Shown here piece after piece: positions 24,216 to 36,753 of a stretch of 64,000 nt of DNA. The notes beneath the pieces were generated by a model. It searched no databases and had not been told where the DNA came from. It worked only from the letters and a program-made list of their open reading frames with translations. The stretch is from Marsupella aquatica (lineage: Eukaryota > Marchantiophyta): positions 4,898,001-4,962,000 of the forward strand of contig OZ316893.1 in the NCBI GenBank assembly GCA_973895155.1, read 5' to 3'. Position numbers and translations under genes: made by a program. The first letter of the stretch is position 1. Every line of letters begins with the position of its first letter.

Positions 24216-27200
24216 GGCTCATTTGCCTATATATGGTGGGCATGTGCAGTCTTTTATTCAAGGCGGCTACCTTATTCCCTAGTTTCTGTTCTCAATGCCT
24301 TCTTTAGACAGCACTTGTTTGTTGTAATACGAGGGCTCAAAGTTCACTCTTCTTTGGATCGGAGGGCCAAGGCTGTTAATTTTAGGTTCTCTAGACAATT
24401 ACTCTGACTTAGTTTGTAATCCTCCTTTGCTCTTTAGTCTAGGACTTCAGTATATTATTCATTACGGCTTAAGTTCCTTTGTAGTAGCAAGGGACTCAAG
24501 CTTTTTCACTCTATGGTCTTCTTGAGGGTTTCCCCTAGGTTTCTTCCATTTATTGGGTCTCCTGCCTACTCTGATTCTCCCCTTGAATTGGTCTATGCTT
24601 TACTTTTCCCTTAGTTAGATGGTAGAACAAATCACTGCAAGATAATACAATTGATGAGAACACCTTGCTAGCTTATTCCAGGAAAATACACTCAAGCACA
24701 TGAGGTCCTGCAGGCTGGTTTGAATACAGCACTAGCCTGGTGCTTACCTTTGACTTGATTGCTTCTATTGATGAGCATGGGAAGGTGGTGCAGTCTAGAT
24801 GACTACCTCATCTGTTTAATGTTGTGTGGAGGCCTGTCTTCCCACCCTTTGTTCCCTTTATGGTCCAGTCTGGCCTTTAATAAAAAATCACTGTTAATAA
24901 TGATTTGGAAACTCGGGGTTTTCATTTTCACAAAAATAACATATCACATGCGACAAACGATGAGGTCATTTTATTGGTTCTAAGAGAAGACTTAAAAAAT
25001 TTCTCAAAAAAATTAAGATATTTCAAATCCAATTCTAAAACTTATAAGTATATTATAGTTTTTAATGTTTGGGGGAATACTCCAGAAATATTCCAATTTT
25101 ATAGGGGTTAACATATATATATTACATTTTAAGGGGTCTGAGGCCTAAAACTGTTGCAGGTGATGGGGAGGCCTCCATATAGTGAGACCCCCGAGTTTGG
25201 AGTAACCAACAGCTTTTGAAGGGGGCACTTGTGTATTTTAAATATTTTTAATTTATTTTAAAGATGTATTCCAAGGGAACAAGCAAAATACCTCGCAAAA
25301 AACAATGCCATCTGTCTGAGAGGAGAAGACAGGAAAGACCAAAAGAAATTAAGGGGGTAAAAGAAGGAGCCCACACGGGAGCCCACCGAGAGAAGAGAAA
25401 CAGGAAGAGAACTAAGCAGCCTCAAATGATAAGCAACCAGGGAAATGGACGCTGAAGGATCTGGTTCCAATTATTGCCAAATACAAAACAAGAAGTCCAA
25501 AGCGGATTGGAGTCAGAAGGGGATTAAAATGCAATCCAGAAGGGCTATGAATAGGTAGTCAAAGTAGATTAATAAAGAGTTGGATTGCCAAATTCAACTG
25601 GTATACAGATTGAAGGCAGCATCATTAGAGTGCTAACACATCATAAGATAGAAGGATATCCAGAGAAACCCAACTTGCGCCGTGCTCACCACCATATCAT
25701 AGTCACTACCAACGAATGGCCAGCCCAGTGGAGAATGGAGAGAGCACATGACAACTGAGACGCACCAAGGAGAGCAATCATGCCATGAATACAGCCAACT
25801 GAGAATCTCTGTTAAGATAGGAAAGAAGATTCAATACGTATCATTACTATCCAAAATTAAAAAAATGCAAGGGAAGCCAAAATCGGGACAAATTCATTTG
25901 ATTGAAAGGCCAAACCAGACTTCAGGACGAGGGATTTGTGCATACTGAAGTTGCAAGTTTTGATAACTTCAATTTCTCCAATTGTCACAATCTGAGTCAT
26001 CTTTAATGAATAGCTATTATCAAATGATCACTGTGAAACCCAGACGGACCACCAGGTTGGACACATAGCTCCCGTGGACCAAATTCATGGCAAGGCAACT
26101 AGACCCTAAACCACAAACCCTAATATTTCATATTAACACAATGAAAATTAATCTAATAGAACTATCCCTACATTCATGATGAAGAACTCTACCAAAAATG
26201 CCTAAAATACACTGTCATTTGGATGGAAGTGTAGCTTACCTACTCCTCTAGCACATCCTCAAACTAGAAAAGATAATTTTATGAAGATCAAGTTATTACA
26301 ATTAAACTCAAATATTGGAAAATATGGTCATGGGGGTTGCGAAAGACCAAGTTGTGGTCTATCGGAGAATACAAAATCACATACCCTGATAACATCAAAT
26401 TTACAAATAAAATAAAAGTTACAAATGAGACAGATTTGAGTATAATTATGTATTTAAGTGACTTGTCTCTCAATGGCTTGGCCTTGCACTCATGAAGAGC
26501 ATATGTACATTTGTGTGTAGTTGGCATGGGCTCCAGGAAGCCATTAAGAATAGATACTCCTCTAACAAATGGGTGCTGTTTCAGATATCGTGCAGGTTTT
26601 CCTCTCCTCGTTATTAATGGCTTTGAGATTGACAGTTAAAGTGGGACCATTCCCTACATAATTCACTGTCCTCACCTTCGATGTTGAACAGCCACTATTT
26701 AGGCTCCAGGAGGAGTACTGTAGTTCAGCTGGCTGCCCTGATCAGACGGTGAACAGTCTTTTGAAACGATTTTTTTAGACAATGGAGTTGGCAGTGTAGC
26801 CTCCCATGGGAACAACATGCTTAGGTTGCAACTCATTTTGGGAGCAATAAAGCCCAACTACTTTGCTAACAAGCATTCAAGCGGCACTTGTATGCTGGGA
26901 TTCATTTATTTTCTGGAACGGCTGTCTTAAATAATTGTATGCTGAATTTACGTATTCGAGATAAAAGTTACTTTTCCATGAAGAGCGAAAGTTGTCGGCT
27001 CTGTGACTGGTGAAATTCTCAGGATTCTTCTTGGGTATTTTTCATCCATCCTTGTACAGTAAGATGGTTTCTTGAGATTACTGTTAACGGAGGATTTGTA
27101 CATACAAGCGATGATATACCGTCAAAAAAATCTCATCTTGGTGATTCTTCATGACCAAAACAAAATCACACAGAAAATTGGTTGGAGTGGTGCAGTCGTG

Positions 27201-27440
27201 TAATCTATTAACTCTTTCGATGAGGATAGATTACTTAATGAGAAAATCTAACTCTCGAAGTTCACATTGACGAGCATACTATATCGCACTACTTGACTCT
27301 ATTCTCATTCCAATTGTTATGAGAGAGTAGATCAGCAGAGTGGAGCGTTGTCAAAGCATTTGCAAAAGACAAACTCAACCTTTGTCAATTGGGCATCAAA
27401 TTCACCATATTTCGAGCTTGATCTCAGTTTTTCTTTTTGG
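24216..27440. other. Gene-poor stretch
   Basis: Only short frames without motifs were found. The 25,155-25,215 segment relates to about 6,900-6,985 (see there). Confidence 0.4.
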
Positions 27441-27499
27441 ATGGTTTGATGCTCACAAGCTTAAACGGGATTTCAGTGTTGTGCATTAACTAACAAGTT

Positions 27500-29600
27500 C
27501 ATGCCGTCTTCAAGGAGGCAGGAACAGATAAACAGGACAATGGTAATTTGATCTTCTTGGAACCTCTCAACTGCTCATCTCCGAGAAAAGGAAAGAATGG
27601 AGAGTACAAAGGTGATTTAGGCTTTACACAAATTCGTAACTACTTGTTAATGAACTAGATTGGAATGCTTGAAAGTAAATGGTGATTTCCGCTCCGTGCT
27701 AAAATTTGATTATAATTTCTCCATGGACGTATGTGGACTAAAAGATAGGAAGTGTAACATGCCTGATGGGGAGCGACCGTTCTCCAATGCAATGAAGCCA
27801 TCTTTATCATTCTGAAGCATAGAAGAATACAGTTCTTGGGCAATGGGATCCCTATCAAAATTCTCAATAGTCTCTCCCAATTTTTGTCTACAGGCTGATG
27901 ATGCCAACTTTCTCGGAGCCACATGCCTGTTAGTGACTACTTGACTGATCCACGAACCCCTTTGACTAATTGATACTTTTGGAAACAAGTCCGAGTAGTA
28001 TTTGGGCGATTTCAAGAGTTCACAGATGAGAATTAGTAGAGGGCTGACTGTTTCCTAAAGCATCGGTTCATTCAGAAACCACTGTAAGTAGTCGGTGTTC
28101 TGCAGGGAGCACAGTAATACGTCTTGTCGTTGATGGTGATTTTCACGAACATTCAAACCAGGTCAGATGTTTTCTCAACAATGCCTATGATCACCGTTCT
28201 GTGGAGGACTCACACTGCTTCGTGTATATTGAAGGTTGATTACTGCTTTCGCAGAAAAAATTATTTAGAATGCAGATTGTTTCTGGAGGTCGGGAAAAAA
28301 TGCTGTAGGGTTCGCTAGGAGCTTCGAAATGACTGCTATCGTACAGCTTCAGGTGCTGTCCGGTTCTCATTGGAATTGTGTTTAAGACTCTTCAGGGTAC
28401 AGACATATCCACTGATTCAAGTCCAGTTTTCCCGGTAAATGACCATGTCCGAGATGTTATTCACAAGGTAGTCAGTACACTGCCATGGCTAAGCTCGCAA
28501 TGAACCCTTTTATGTCTTGATTCTCACATTGCGTAGAGGAGAAAGAAATTTGGCTCGTGACAATTCTCATATCCCTGACGACTGTTCTCACATACAGGGA
28601 ATCCAACATGCCTTATATATAGGTGGCTTCAAGGTTTCAATCCCAACTGCAGAAATTCCAGGGGTTATGGCAAAGTGGCTTCTTTCCCACAGTTAAAAAA
28701 CGAATTAGCTTACCGGGTTTCCCTGCTCACATCTCAGAATTTGCAATCAAATTTGGGCTGCAATGAAGAAACTACCCTTGGCTTTGGCCTTTGGCCCATA
28801 CCTCAGTGTCTCCAGAAGTGTGGAAAATTGGAGAAAGCAGGATCCAGACTCTCCTGCAGAAATGTAACGTGGGTTTCCCAAAAAGGTGGAGAATGGGAGT
28901 CCCCAAGTTTAGAATGCCACTATTTTCTCTTGCGCTAAAGCCATTGCACCTCAGAATGCGACTGGAAGCTAATTCATCAATGGCAATGCAGTAAGGAACT
29001 CAGACAGCCAAGAGATATCTCGTCGGGTTGGATAAACCATATCAGAAACTCTCCCCCGAAACTCTAGCTATTGTCATCCTCCATAACATGAAAAGCCCTC
29101 AGCACTTCGGTGAAAATTTCAAAATAGCAACAGACCTAATGCAGACATCGCCAACTAGGAAGCAAGGTGGACAACAATGGCACGCACGACATAGTCTTGC
29201 TACTTCGGGGCCACGTACTACATCTGCATTCAATGCTAACCTAAACCCTCAGACAACGCTGCATGATAGCCTAGAGCTGCCTAAGTGTCATATGGCACTT
29301 CCTATCTAGGTTATTTGTCATCGAAGGGCTGAAAAAGATCAGACCAAGATAATGTAAAAAGAAGCGATCCAGAAAAATCTTCAACGCATGGATTTAAGCG
29401 TGAATCCACTTTGAACCCATCCCTGAATCGAAGGAGTTTGACGATTCAAATGTGTGTGGGTACCTGCTGGGGGCCAACTTTAGTAAGATACGAACTAACT
29501 CTCCTTCCTGCCAAGCAAAACAGAGTCTACGGGTTCCTTTGACGAGAGCACCACGTTCTAGAATCTCCAGATTCAAAGAGCAACAAAGCACACGGGTGTG
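27500..29600 (-). CDS. Unrecognised multi-exon gene candidate
   Basis: The minus strand shows several short open stretches bounded by plausible splice sites, with helical, leucine-rich composition. One is at about 29,590-29,470, with LNLEILERGALVKG and GELVRILLKLAP, before a GTACCC donor. Another is at about 28,862-28,812 between a TCTGCAG acceptor and a GTATGG donor. The longest runs from 28,054 (acceptor CTTTAG) to about 27,713, with SPLLILICELLKSPKYY, GSWISQVVTNRHVAP and IENFDRDPIAQELYSSM. A possible last piece is at about 27,590-27,510. I do not recognise the family. The composition suggests an alpha-helical repeat protein, but exon joining was not verified in phase, so this is a tentative locus and could be a decayed gene. 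Confidence 0.3.
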
Positions 29601-29960
29601 ACAATCGACAATCGCATCAGTTCTCCAAGGTGAAGCCTAAAGATAATCACAGCAGTCAATTGCAAATTACCCATAATATACACTTCTTATCATTTGCCTT
29701 CACCATCAAAGCACTCCAAGTGAGTAGGAGGTGTTTTCAATCAAAGGCAGGCTCAAAAGCACATGTCATTATCCTCAACGTCCTCAGTCTACGGTTCACA
29801 AAACACGTTGACCAGAATGGAGGCATCAAAGAGAAACGGATACAATGCACACTAATACTCGGTAACATATACTAGGTACGACACCCTTGCATACCGTGAT
29901 AATCCTAGTTTTTTCCTTTCAATCAATGAATGCAGCCACATTTTGATGTGTGATTACCAG

Positions 29961-30028
29961 CAGGGCTAATACAACAGGGGCCTGGCATATCTAACAGGGC
30001 TAATACAACAGGGGCCTGGCATATCTAA
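29961..30028. repeat. Perfect 34-bp tandem duplication
   Basis: Two identical 34-bp units beginning CAGGGCTAATACAACAGGGG lie head to tail. Perfect identity indicates a recent slippage or break-repair event. No gene is nearby. Confidence 0.9.
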
Positions 30029-32454
30029 GGATCACTACACCGTACATTTCGTTGCCAGAACATGCTAGTTCATACTCGCGATGACAATGAACCTCATATC
30101 TAACTACTGACACTAACATACAGTACAGAGTCTGCTACTACATCATCTCATGCTTCCAGGACACCAAATCCCTGGACGGTCGGAGGGCATGAACGGCAGT
30201 CCCAATCGGCAGAACATCACCACGTGCGGAGAGCACGAACAAGCTTCTCACAGGCGTGGTGAAGGGAACTTGGGAGGGTCATCCTAGGGGAGAAAGGTCA
30301 CCGTCATACTTGGCCTTAGTGACGAGGTTCAGCAGAGGAGAGGACCAAGGATAGACAAAGACAGACTTTGCATATCCATGACCAAAAGAGCACGAGCTTC
30401 CTTCCCCACACACACTTGCTCGACGGGAATTGCGAGGATATGTCACATTTGCACACCGTCGGCAATCTACCTGCCTATTTATTGTACAGACTACAGAGCG
30501 GCAGAACCGAGGAGACCTCAAACGGCCATCACTCGTCGCACACAACGATTGTCTGGAAGAGGATACGTGGCAATGCACGAACAACAATGACCTTGTCTCC
30601 TATTTGGAGAAAAGGAGGAGTATTCCTGGTGTCTACAAAGCAAATGCAGACTGCTCGTGCAAAACACGATGCTTCTCGATTCCTCCCCATGGCCTACTGA
30701 CGGAGTCACGGACCCAAGGATTGCAATCTGCACAATTGCGTCCAAGTTCTTTTGGATACTGTTTTATTTTGTTTTAAATATTTTTAATTAATGAATAAGT
30801 AAATATCTGAGTTTTTATATATCCGTTTTTAAGTAATTTTCCACTAAATATGTTTTAATTCCTTGGAATCTAAATATGTTTTAATTGAAGATAATGTTAT
30901 CTTTTTTTTTGGTATTTATATAAATGACATATTTTTTATATGACAAGTTTACCAAGGTAACTAGAGAAACTATATATGGAAATCATTTTTGTAGATACAA
31001 AAATAATCATGACAATATTGTAAATTCAAAGATCTCATAGTGGCAATGTATGTAAAAGCTGATTTATAAAAATATTAGATTTTAATAATTTTCCATTTTC
31101 CATTTTATGAATTGAATTGAATTAAGTCCAGAAACTCCATGGATAAACCAAACCTGTAGCATTCCTATTTACCATTTGTTAAAAAAATACAATGTCAATA
31201 ATGAATCATCACTTGTATCCAAATACTTCACTAACTCTGTAAGCACTTTTGTATACTTTGTAGGTGGCCAGAGGCTTTTGATTGAGAGCTTGGCTCAATT
31301 CTCCCACTACTCTTTCCCCTCCACATAGTTACTTTAACTATTTTTTAGAGTTTAATAAAAAAGATAAATTTGGGGGTGCCTTTGGTCCTTGCGGTTTGCA
31401 AGGGCTATTTCACCCACTTGCCAATTTTACCTAAACAATAATGAAACCACGTTTAGTTTCTCACGGGAGTTTGTAGTTGGGAGACATGTAGAATACACAT
31501 GGGTGTTGAGGTCCACGTGCATTTTTCCCTTAGACTCTCGGTTGAGTTAGAGTTGTGGGCATGATTGCTAGAGTCGGGGCCAAACTGCTCTTGACGTTTG
31601 GGACAAGCTTTGGGACAAACTAGCTATTTGGGCCATGGACATGTTTTCGAGGCAGAGCGGTCAACCATTGATGGATAGAAAGTGGGGAAGCTTGCCTGGG
31701 CAGTACTCTCTAGAGGGCTTGTTTTGGACAAACAGTGGGTGCCGGTCTGGGAGGTTATATCCATTGACCTACTTACTAACGGTTGTTGAGCTTAAGGCAA
31801 TACAATGGTCATGAGATTCAAGATGGGTTACTTATCAATAGAGTTGGTTACTTGTGTAGACAGTAGGGCCATTGAGCAACAGTCGTGTTGAGGAGCGAGT
31901 GCGGCTTTGTATGGGAGGTACCGTTGGTGGTGATATATAGAGGCACCGAGTTGCTCGCCCGTGGAGTTCCGTGGAGGCATTCAAGCACCAAGGGTACTTA
32001 GGCACAAGTTGTTGGGTTTGGAGAGGGCACTCGGTGACTAGGTCCACCACTAGAGCCCTAACTAAAGGACTATGTGCCTTTTAGGTGCAATGGGTCCCCA
32101 ACTTTTGGAGCTATAAAATGATTCCAAATTCTCCTTTAGCCACACTCAAGATCTTTAGTTAATTGGATGATAGATTAGTTTTGGTAAGAACAATCAAACT
32201 TCCCATGCAAGGTCATGTAAAACCACTTGAGACACTATCTTTAGGATGGTTAAATGTTTGATAGATTAGCTTTGAATAAAAACTACTCAAACTGGCCCCA
32301 AGGTCATGTAAAGTCACCTAAGACACTTTCAGTTTAATGGCAAAGACCTTAATGAAGCTAAGAAGTTAATTGCAATGTCGCTCATAATAAATATCATGTA
32401 GAAAAACTCCCCAGTCCATAGGCCTACTAGAAACAAGTTTTACATGGATTCTTC
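30029..32454. other. No recognised gene; includes a MITE-like AT-rich segment
   Basis: At about 30,897-31,040 the sequence GGTATTTATATAAATGACA ... GACAATATTGTAAATT resembles the element at 46,203-46,404 and may be a diverged relative. Overlapping frames at 30,279-30,777 have no recognisable motif. The rest holds no supported feature. Confidence 0.35.
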
Positions 32455-32640
32455 AGTTGGCCGGGGACTAGCATAGAAGTGAGAGGTCCAGGTTCAATCC
32501 CCATCCACATGCAAGGGCAGTGGTGTGTGTGTGTGTGGTGAACTTCCTGGTTTTTCCTCAGCCCCTGGCTTGACGTTGGGGCTCTGGTTCAAACCTCTCT
32601 CCCTCCTGGTCTGGGTCTCTCCCCCTTCTGGGTTACCCTA
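32455..32640 (+). mobile_element. SINE-like sequence with tRNA-like B box and TG run
   Basis: AGAGGTCCAGGTTCAATCCCC resembles a tRNA T-arm/B box. It is followed by a short (TG)n run near 32,523 and by pyrimidine-rich sequence with CAGCCCCTGGCTTG and CTCTCTCCCTCCTGG. This layout fits a tRNA-derived SINE. No second copy was found in the window, so the call is tentative. Confidence 0.35.
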
Positions 32641-33179
32641 GAGTGGTGCATGCTCCTAGTTGATCTTCTATCCTTCTTTTGGATGGGTCAGTTTTGGGTT
32701 TCAATGCAAAAACATTAGATGGGTAAGTCATGGGTTTCAAGGCAAAGAAAAGTTTTAGAGGGATATAATGCAAATCCTTTCGGTGAACGGACCTCTAAAG
32801 TCAGCTCGTGGAACAAGCTTTGGGAGGGTTTAGTGAGGGTTGAGGGTTTAGTACAGGAATCTATTATTATAGGAAAGGGTTCAATGGCGAAGAAGTGATG
32901 ACAGTTTAGAACATTCATTGAAGGAAACGGGAACGCTGTGGGTTTAGACTGATTCACCAACATTAGTCCTTCCCTCTCTCGATCTTTCCTCGAGTTTCTC
33001 TGAAGCGAGAACAGGCCTGCTGAAATTTTGAGTTGTCTGGGCGGTGCTACTGTACTGGAACAGGAATAAAGTCTGACACTGCGAAACTCTATGCTCACAG
33101 AATCTGGTAGCTGCTGGAGTTTCCGACAGATATTTGATCTCGTCGAAGGACATTTAGAAGGGCAGGAGGAGGGGGCATC

Positions 33180-34099
33180 ATGTTTGCGACAGCCGTGCGG
33201 CTTCTGGCAAAGAAAGGCAAGGGGAAGAAATCCTACAAGCCCGCCGATATGAATATCGGCATGGAAGGGCAGCAATGGTCCGGAACTCTACGAGAAATTG
33301 TGAAGGAAAAGGGCCCTCTTACGGTGGCATCGTTTTGGGAACACGCAGCGGTGCGTGTACACCCTGGTTGCAATAAAACAATCTCTCTGAAGAAGTAGAA
33401 GATCTTATTGTCAGGGGTTTTTTGTTTTCCTTTCTTAGAGTAGCTGGTTTTCAAGCCATCTGTCTCGTAAGAAGCATAATTCTTTCTCCTATGTAAGTGC
33501 TCATCATAGGTGAGGGCCGCATGCCAACCTGAAAGTGCCGTCATGTTTCTATAAGCAGTGATTGTGTAGACGATATGGTATTTAGGGTTCCAAATGAGCA
33601 TAAACTTTTCCGCGTTCCCTTCCCTCGTCTCCTTCCCTGGTTCCCTTCTTGTTCCTCTCTGCTTCAATTGAATTCTCTCTTGGTAGTATATCGAATCCAT
33701 TTGCGCTCTCATCACGCCTTTCAGCTCTTGCATAATGTTAGGGTTCTTCATGATACATCTGTGAATCGTTTAAGTCGCTTCGGAAATGCTGACAGGTGTG
33801 GTGAATGACTCATTCAGAGTACAGGGCTTAGAAGCAAGAGGCACATGAAAATCATATTGAAGTGGATGAGGGGACAGAATCACGTCAAGCTAGTCTGCAA
33901 CCACATAGGGGACCGGCGGACTGCGTCAGAGAAGGAGTTTCTTTATAGCTATGTTGTCCCCAGGAGTGAGAGACTTGCTGCCAATGAAGGAGAAGATACT
34001 ATCTCTGCCGAGGGAGAGCGTGTCCCCTCTTCTTTCGATACTCCTCCCACTCCTGCTAGTGCTACTCCTGATGTCGAAGATCAAGCCCGTCGTCTTTGA
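33180..34099 (+). CDS. Small basic mitochondrial-type conserved protein, two exons
   Basis: Two exons join in phase 0: 33,180-33,350 and 33,818-34,099, with donor GCAGCG|GTGCGT and acceptor CATTCAG|AGTACA, giving 150 residues. The N terminus (MFATAVRLLAKKGKGKK) is basic and Ser/Ala-poor, compatible with mitochondrial import. The body reads MNIGMEGQQWSGTLREIV, KEKGPLTVASFWEHA and, across the junction, LRSKRHMKIILKWMRGQ then VKLVCNHIG and KEFLYSYV. The tail is acidic and Pro/Thr-rich. The continuous sense across the intron, with the RSKRHMK block completed only by splicing, strongly supports a real gene. It has the look of a small plant mitochondrial protein, perhaps ribosome-associated, but I cannot name the family with certainty. 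The open frame on the other strand (33,275-32,715) is a shadow. Confidence 0.78.
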
Positions 34100-35969
34100 A
34101 CAGCACGCAACTGCATTGAAGAAGATCCGCCTAAGCGTCTCATCGTCCGGGTACTTATGCTGACCTATGGAAGTTCATTCACATCAGCAAGTCCTTGATT
34201 GAAACTCATTCAACTTACAGCACTGAGAGAACTGGGCCTGTAAGTTGACTAGTGAATTACAAGAATAGTTCACTTCTTACTTGAGCACCATGACACGGGC
34301 AAATTTCCTCTTCTGCCCATCTCCCAAGGTTTATAGGATTTCATATAGCTGAGAATGCCACTGCTTCGGTTGCCAGCTCACAAGGAAACGAATTCGACAT
34401 TCTGAATATCTGAGTCAGAATTGGAAAATTTGAGACAGCAGATAAGTCTGTAAATGCATTACTTTGGGCACTGCTTCTATTGAATACGAATGAAGGTGTG
34501 CGTATTTTTGGGCATCATGATCTGATGTATGAATGAGATTGAAATGAGAATCGATACGCTGTGCGATGCTCTGCTTCTTTTCAGTGAATTTCGCATCAGT
34601 AGGTCTCTCAGTGGTTTTATGCTTCCCGTAGAGTCCAAATGGCTCCCCGTTAATGATCGCATGTCTCACGTGGATAAAGAATTCTGCTCTTTTGCCCGAC
34701 GGGCTGCATTCCGTTGGGGTGGATGTACAATGGGACAATATCTCCGCGTTCTCATCCTCGCCATCCAGTTGTCTGTGGCGAAAAACTTAATAAAGAAATG
34801 TGGTGGACCTGAGTTTGAAAGTTGGATAAGTTTGGTGCCCTTCATCATATCGAGTAGAAGCCCTAACTTGCCGACCCAAAGACGACTTTCAAGCACTACA
34901 TTAAATATGCTTCGAACTCTGGTTTGGGAGGCTATGAAATATGACTGTGAAGTTCTCCATTTCTGCAGAGCTGCATTGTCATTTGGGTTAGTGTTCTACA
35001 GTTTTATCGACTGCTTTTGGTAAGTTGCTGATGTAGGTTTTGCCACAGAGTTTGCGAACGAGTCAAATTCGAGCTTCATGGTCTGAAGAACAAGTTTGGA
35101 GCTGGTGCAAAGAAAACCCTGTGTGATTCACCGGTCGCTTGAACCCTTTCTTACCGCCCAAAAGTCGTTCAATTGAACAATGCACCCCTTGAGATCTTCT
35201 TACTCCCTTGTTTTATTTGTATTCAGCTGCGGTTGTAAGATCCGCTGTGTTGGTCACTGCAACGTAATTCTAACATACTCGCCAGTGGTCTGTGTTGCTG
35301 AATATACTCATGAAAGGCGTGGACATTGATAGCAGCCACGGAGTGGTCACTAGTAAAATAAGGTTGATATACTAATTCATTTTGATACCAACAGACATTA
35401 CTTCGGCTTTTAAAACGCCGTGTATATCACACGGGCAACTGCATTGGATTGGAGTGGTCTTCAGAAAAATCTGATTGATATAAGAACCAGTCTCTATCAG
35501 GTAAGATCTGAAGTAGGACTCCTAGCTGCTCCTAAGTCATAGCTGGTGAACTGCCCCATTGCCAGTTTCGTTATGGGCTGTCGTATATAGCTTCACCTTG
35601 TTGACCGTGTTTACGCAGCACGGTCACAGCAAAACTGATGAATATTTCGATCTCTTGTTACCGTATCAGGGTTGCCAGTTACTTACACAAATCAACCAAC
35701 TCATTAGGATTCCTGTACAAGCATTCAAGCTACAACTTAGAAGACAGACACCATGTTTTCTTAAGAGAAAAAGAAGCTCCTGATCATTTCGGAGCGACCC
35801 TGAGGCTCTCAATGTAATGTAGACCCCATTTGCTAAACTGAAAGTAATAAAGTTCAACTACAAGCGGTGTGAGAATACCCGGAAATTTTTACGCTTTCTA
35901 CAAATGGAAACTGTCGATAAATTAACAAGATCTTGCAAGCGCCTGACGGGTTTGCAGAAAGGGAGGTTG
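34100..35969. other. No recognised gene downstream of the mitochondrial-type gene
   Basis: Opposing open frames at 34,415-35,023 have no recognisable domain and no homologous pairing. The first few hundred bases should include the 3' untranslated region of the gene ending at 34,099. Confidence 0.35.
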
Positions 35970-36753
35970 ATTTACACGGACCAGTGTTCTCTCCCTCCAT
36001 CAACCGAATCAGCCCATCAACCTTGTCTGAAACATAGCAGAAGCTGCAAGTTTGAGTTCCGGGAGCTTGTACTGTCAAGTCTTGTTCCGCAGAGCTTGGG
36101 CAAGGAATTTACTGCCAACACGTCCGTCGTCGATATTCATCCGTGGGCCATAAGTATTAAAGATCCAAGCAATTCGGATTTCAATGCCATGGTGAAGGTG
36201 TTAGTCAAACACGAGGGTCTCCGCCACTCGCTCGCCTTCATCATAGCAGCTTCGATTGGATTCACATATCCCCAGTAGTACTGTCTGGGAGTGCTCCAGA
36301 GGATCACCGTACACCTCCGAAGTTGATGTCCATAAAATCCTCGGCCCCACTCATTCAACCCAAGCATATTCAACATGCCCATGACATTGGTCTTGATGGT
36401 CTTGACAGGATTGTGCTTGTAGAAAATGGGGGAAGCGGGGCACTCCAAATGGAATATCCGGTCAACCTCAACGAGTAGGGCTTGAGTGACATGATGCCAA
36501 ATGAGCTCAATTTGGGTGCCCAATCCAGCGTTTCAGATTCCCCTTGGATCCGGTGAAGAAACTGTCCGCCACAAACACCTCAATTGACCCAGCTTCCATC
36601 AGGCGATCCACCAGGTGCGAGCCGATAAACCAGCTCCCCCTGTAACGAAAATTCGCAGCTTGGCCGTCGTGCATTGGGAGGACCGGAGTGGAGGTGGGGT
36701 CGGAGGAGCCTTGTTGTAGTAGAGCTATGTCCATCGGCACTTCCACTCATCAT
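35970..36753 (-). pseudogene. UXS: Processed pseudogene of UDP-glucuronate decarboxylase (UDP-xylose synthase)
   Basis: This is a broken, intronless copy of the cytosolic-type UXS enzyme, which converts UDP-glucuronate to UDP-xylose for cell-wall polysaccharides. Order is preserved from the start (MMSGSADG, KAPPTPPPLRSS). Next come the NAD-binding strand [104 protein letters not shown], and finally PGTQT, FCYVSD, DGLIRLMEGENTGP. Homology stops there, about two thirds to three quarters through the enzyme. At least four frameshifts and two stops break the frame. The catalytic YxxxK reads YDEGE, losing the lysine. The uninterrupted alignment of a normally many-exon gene implies reverse transcription of an mRNA. 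It cannot encode an enzyme. Confidence 0.92.

Noticed and set aside
32715-33275. 186-codon minus-strand open frame
   Set aside because: It overlaps exon 1 of the mitochondrial-type gene on the other strand and has no motif or splice context.
34529-35023. 164-codon plus-strand frame
   Set aside because: No recognisable domain, a competing frame lies on the other strand, and no exon partners were found; left unannotated.
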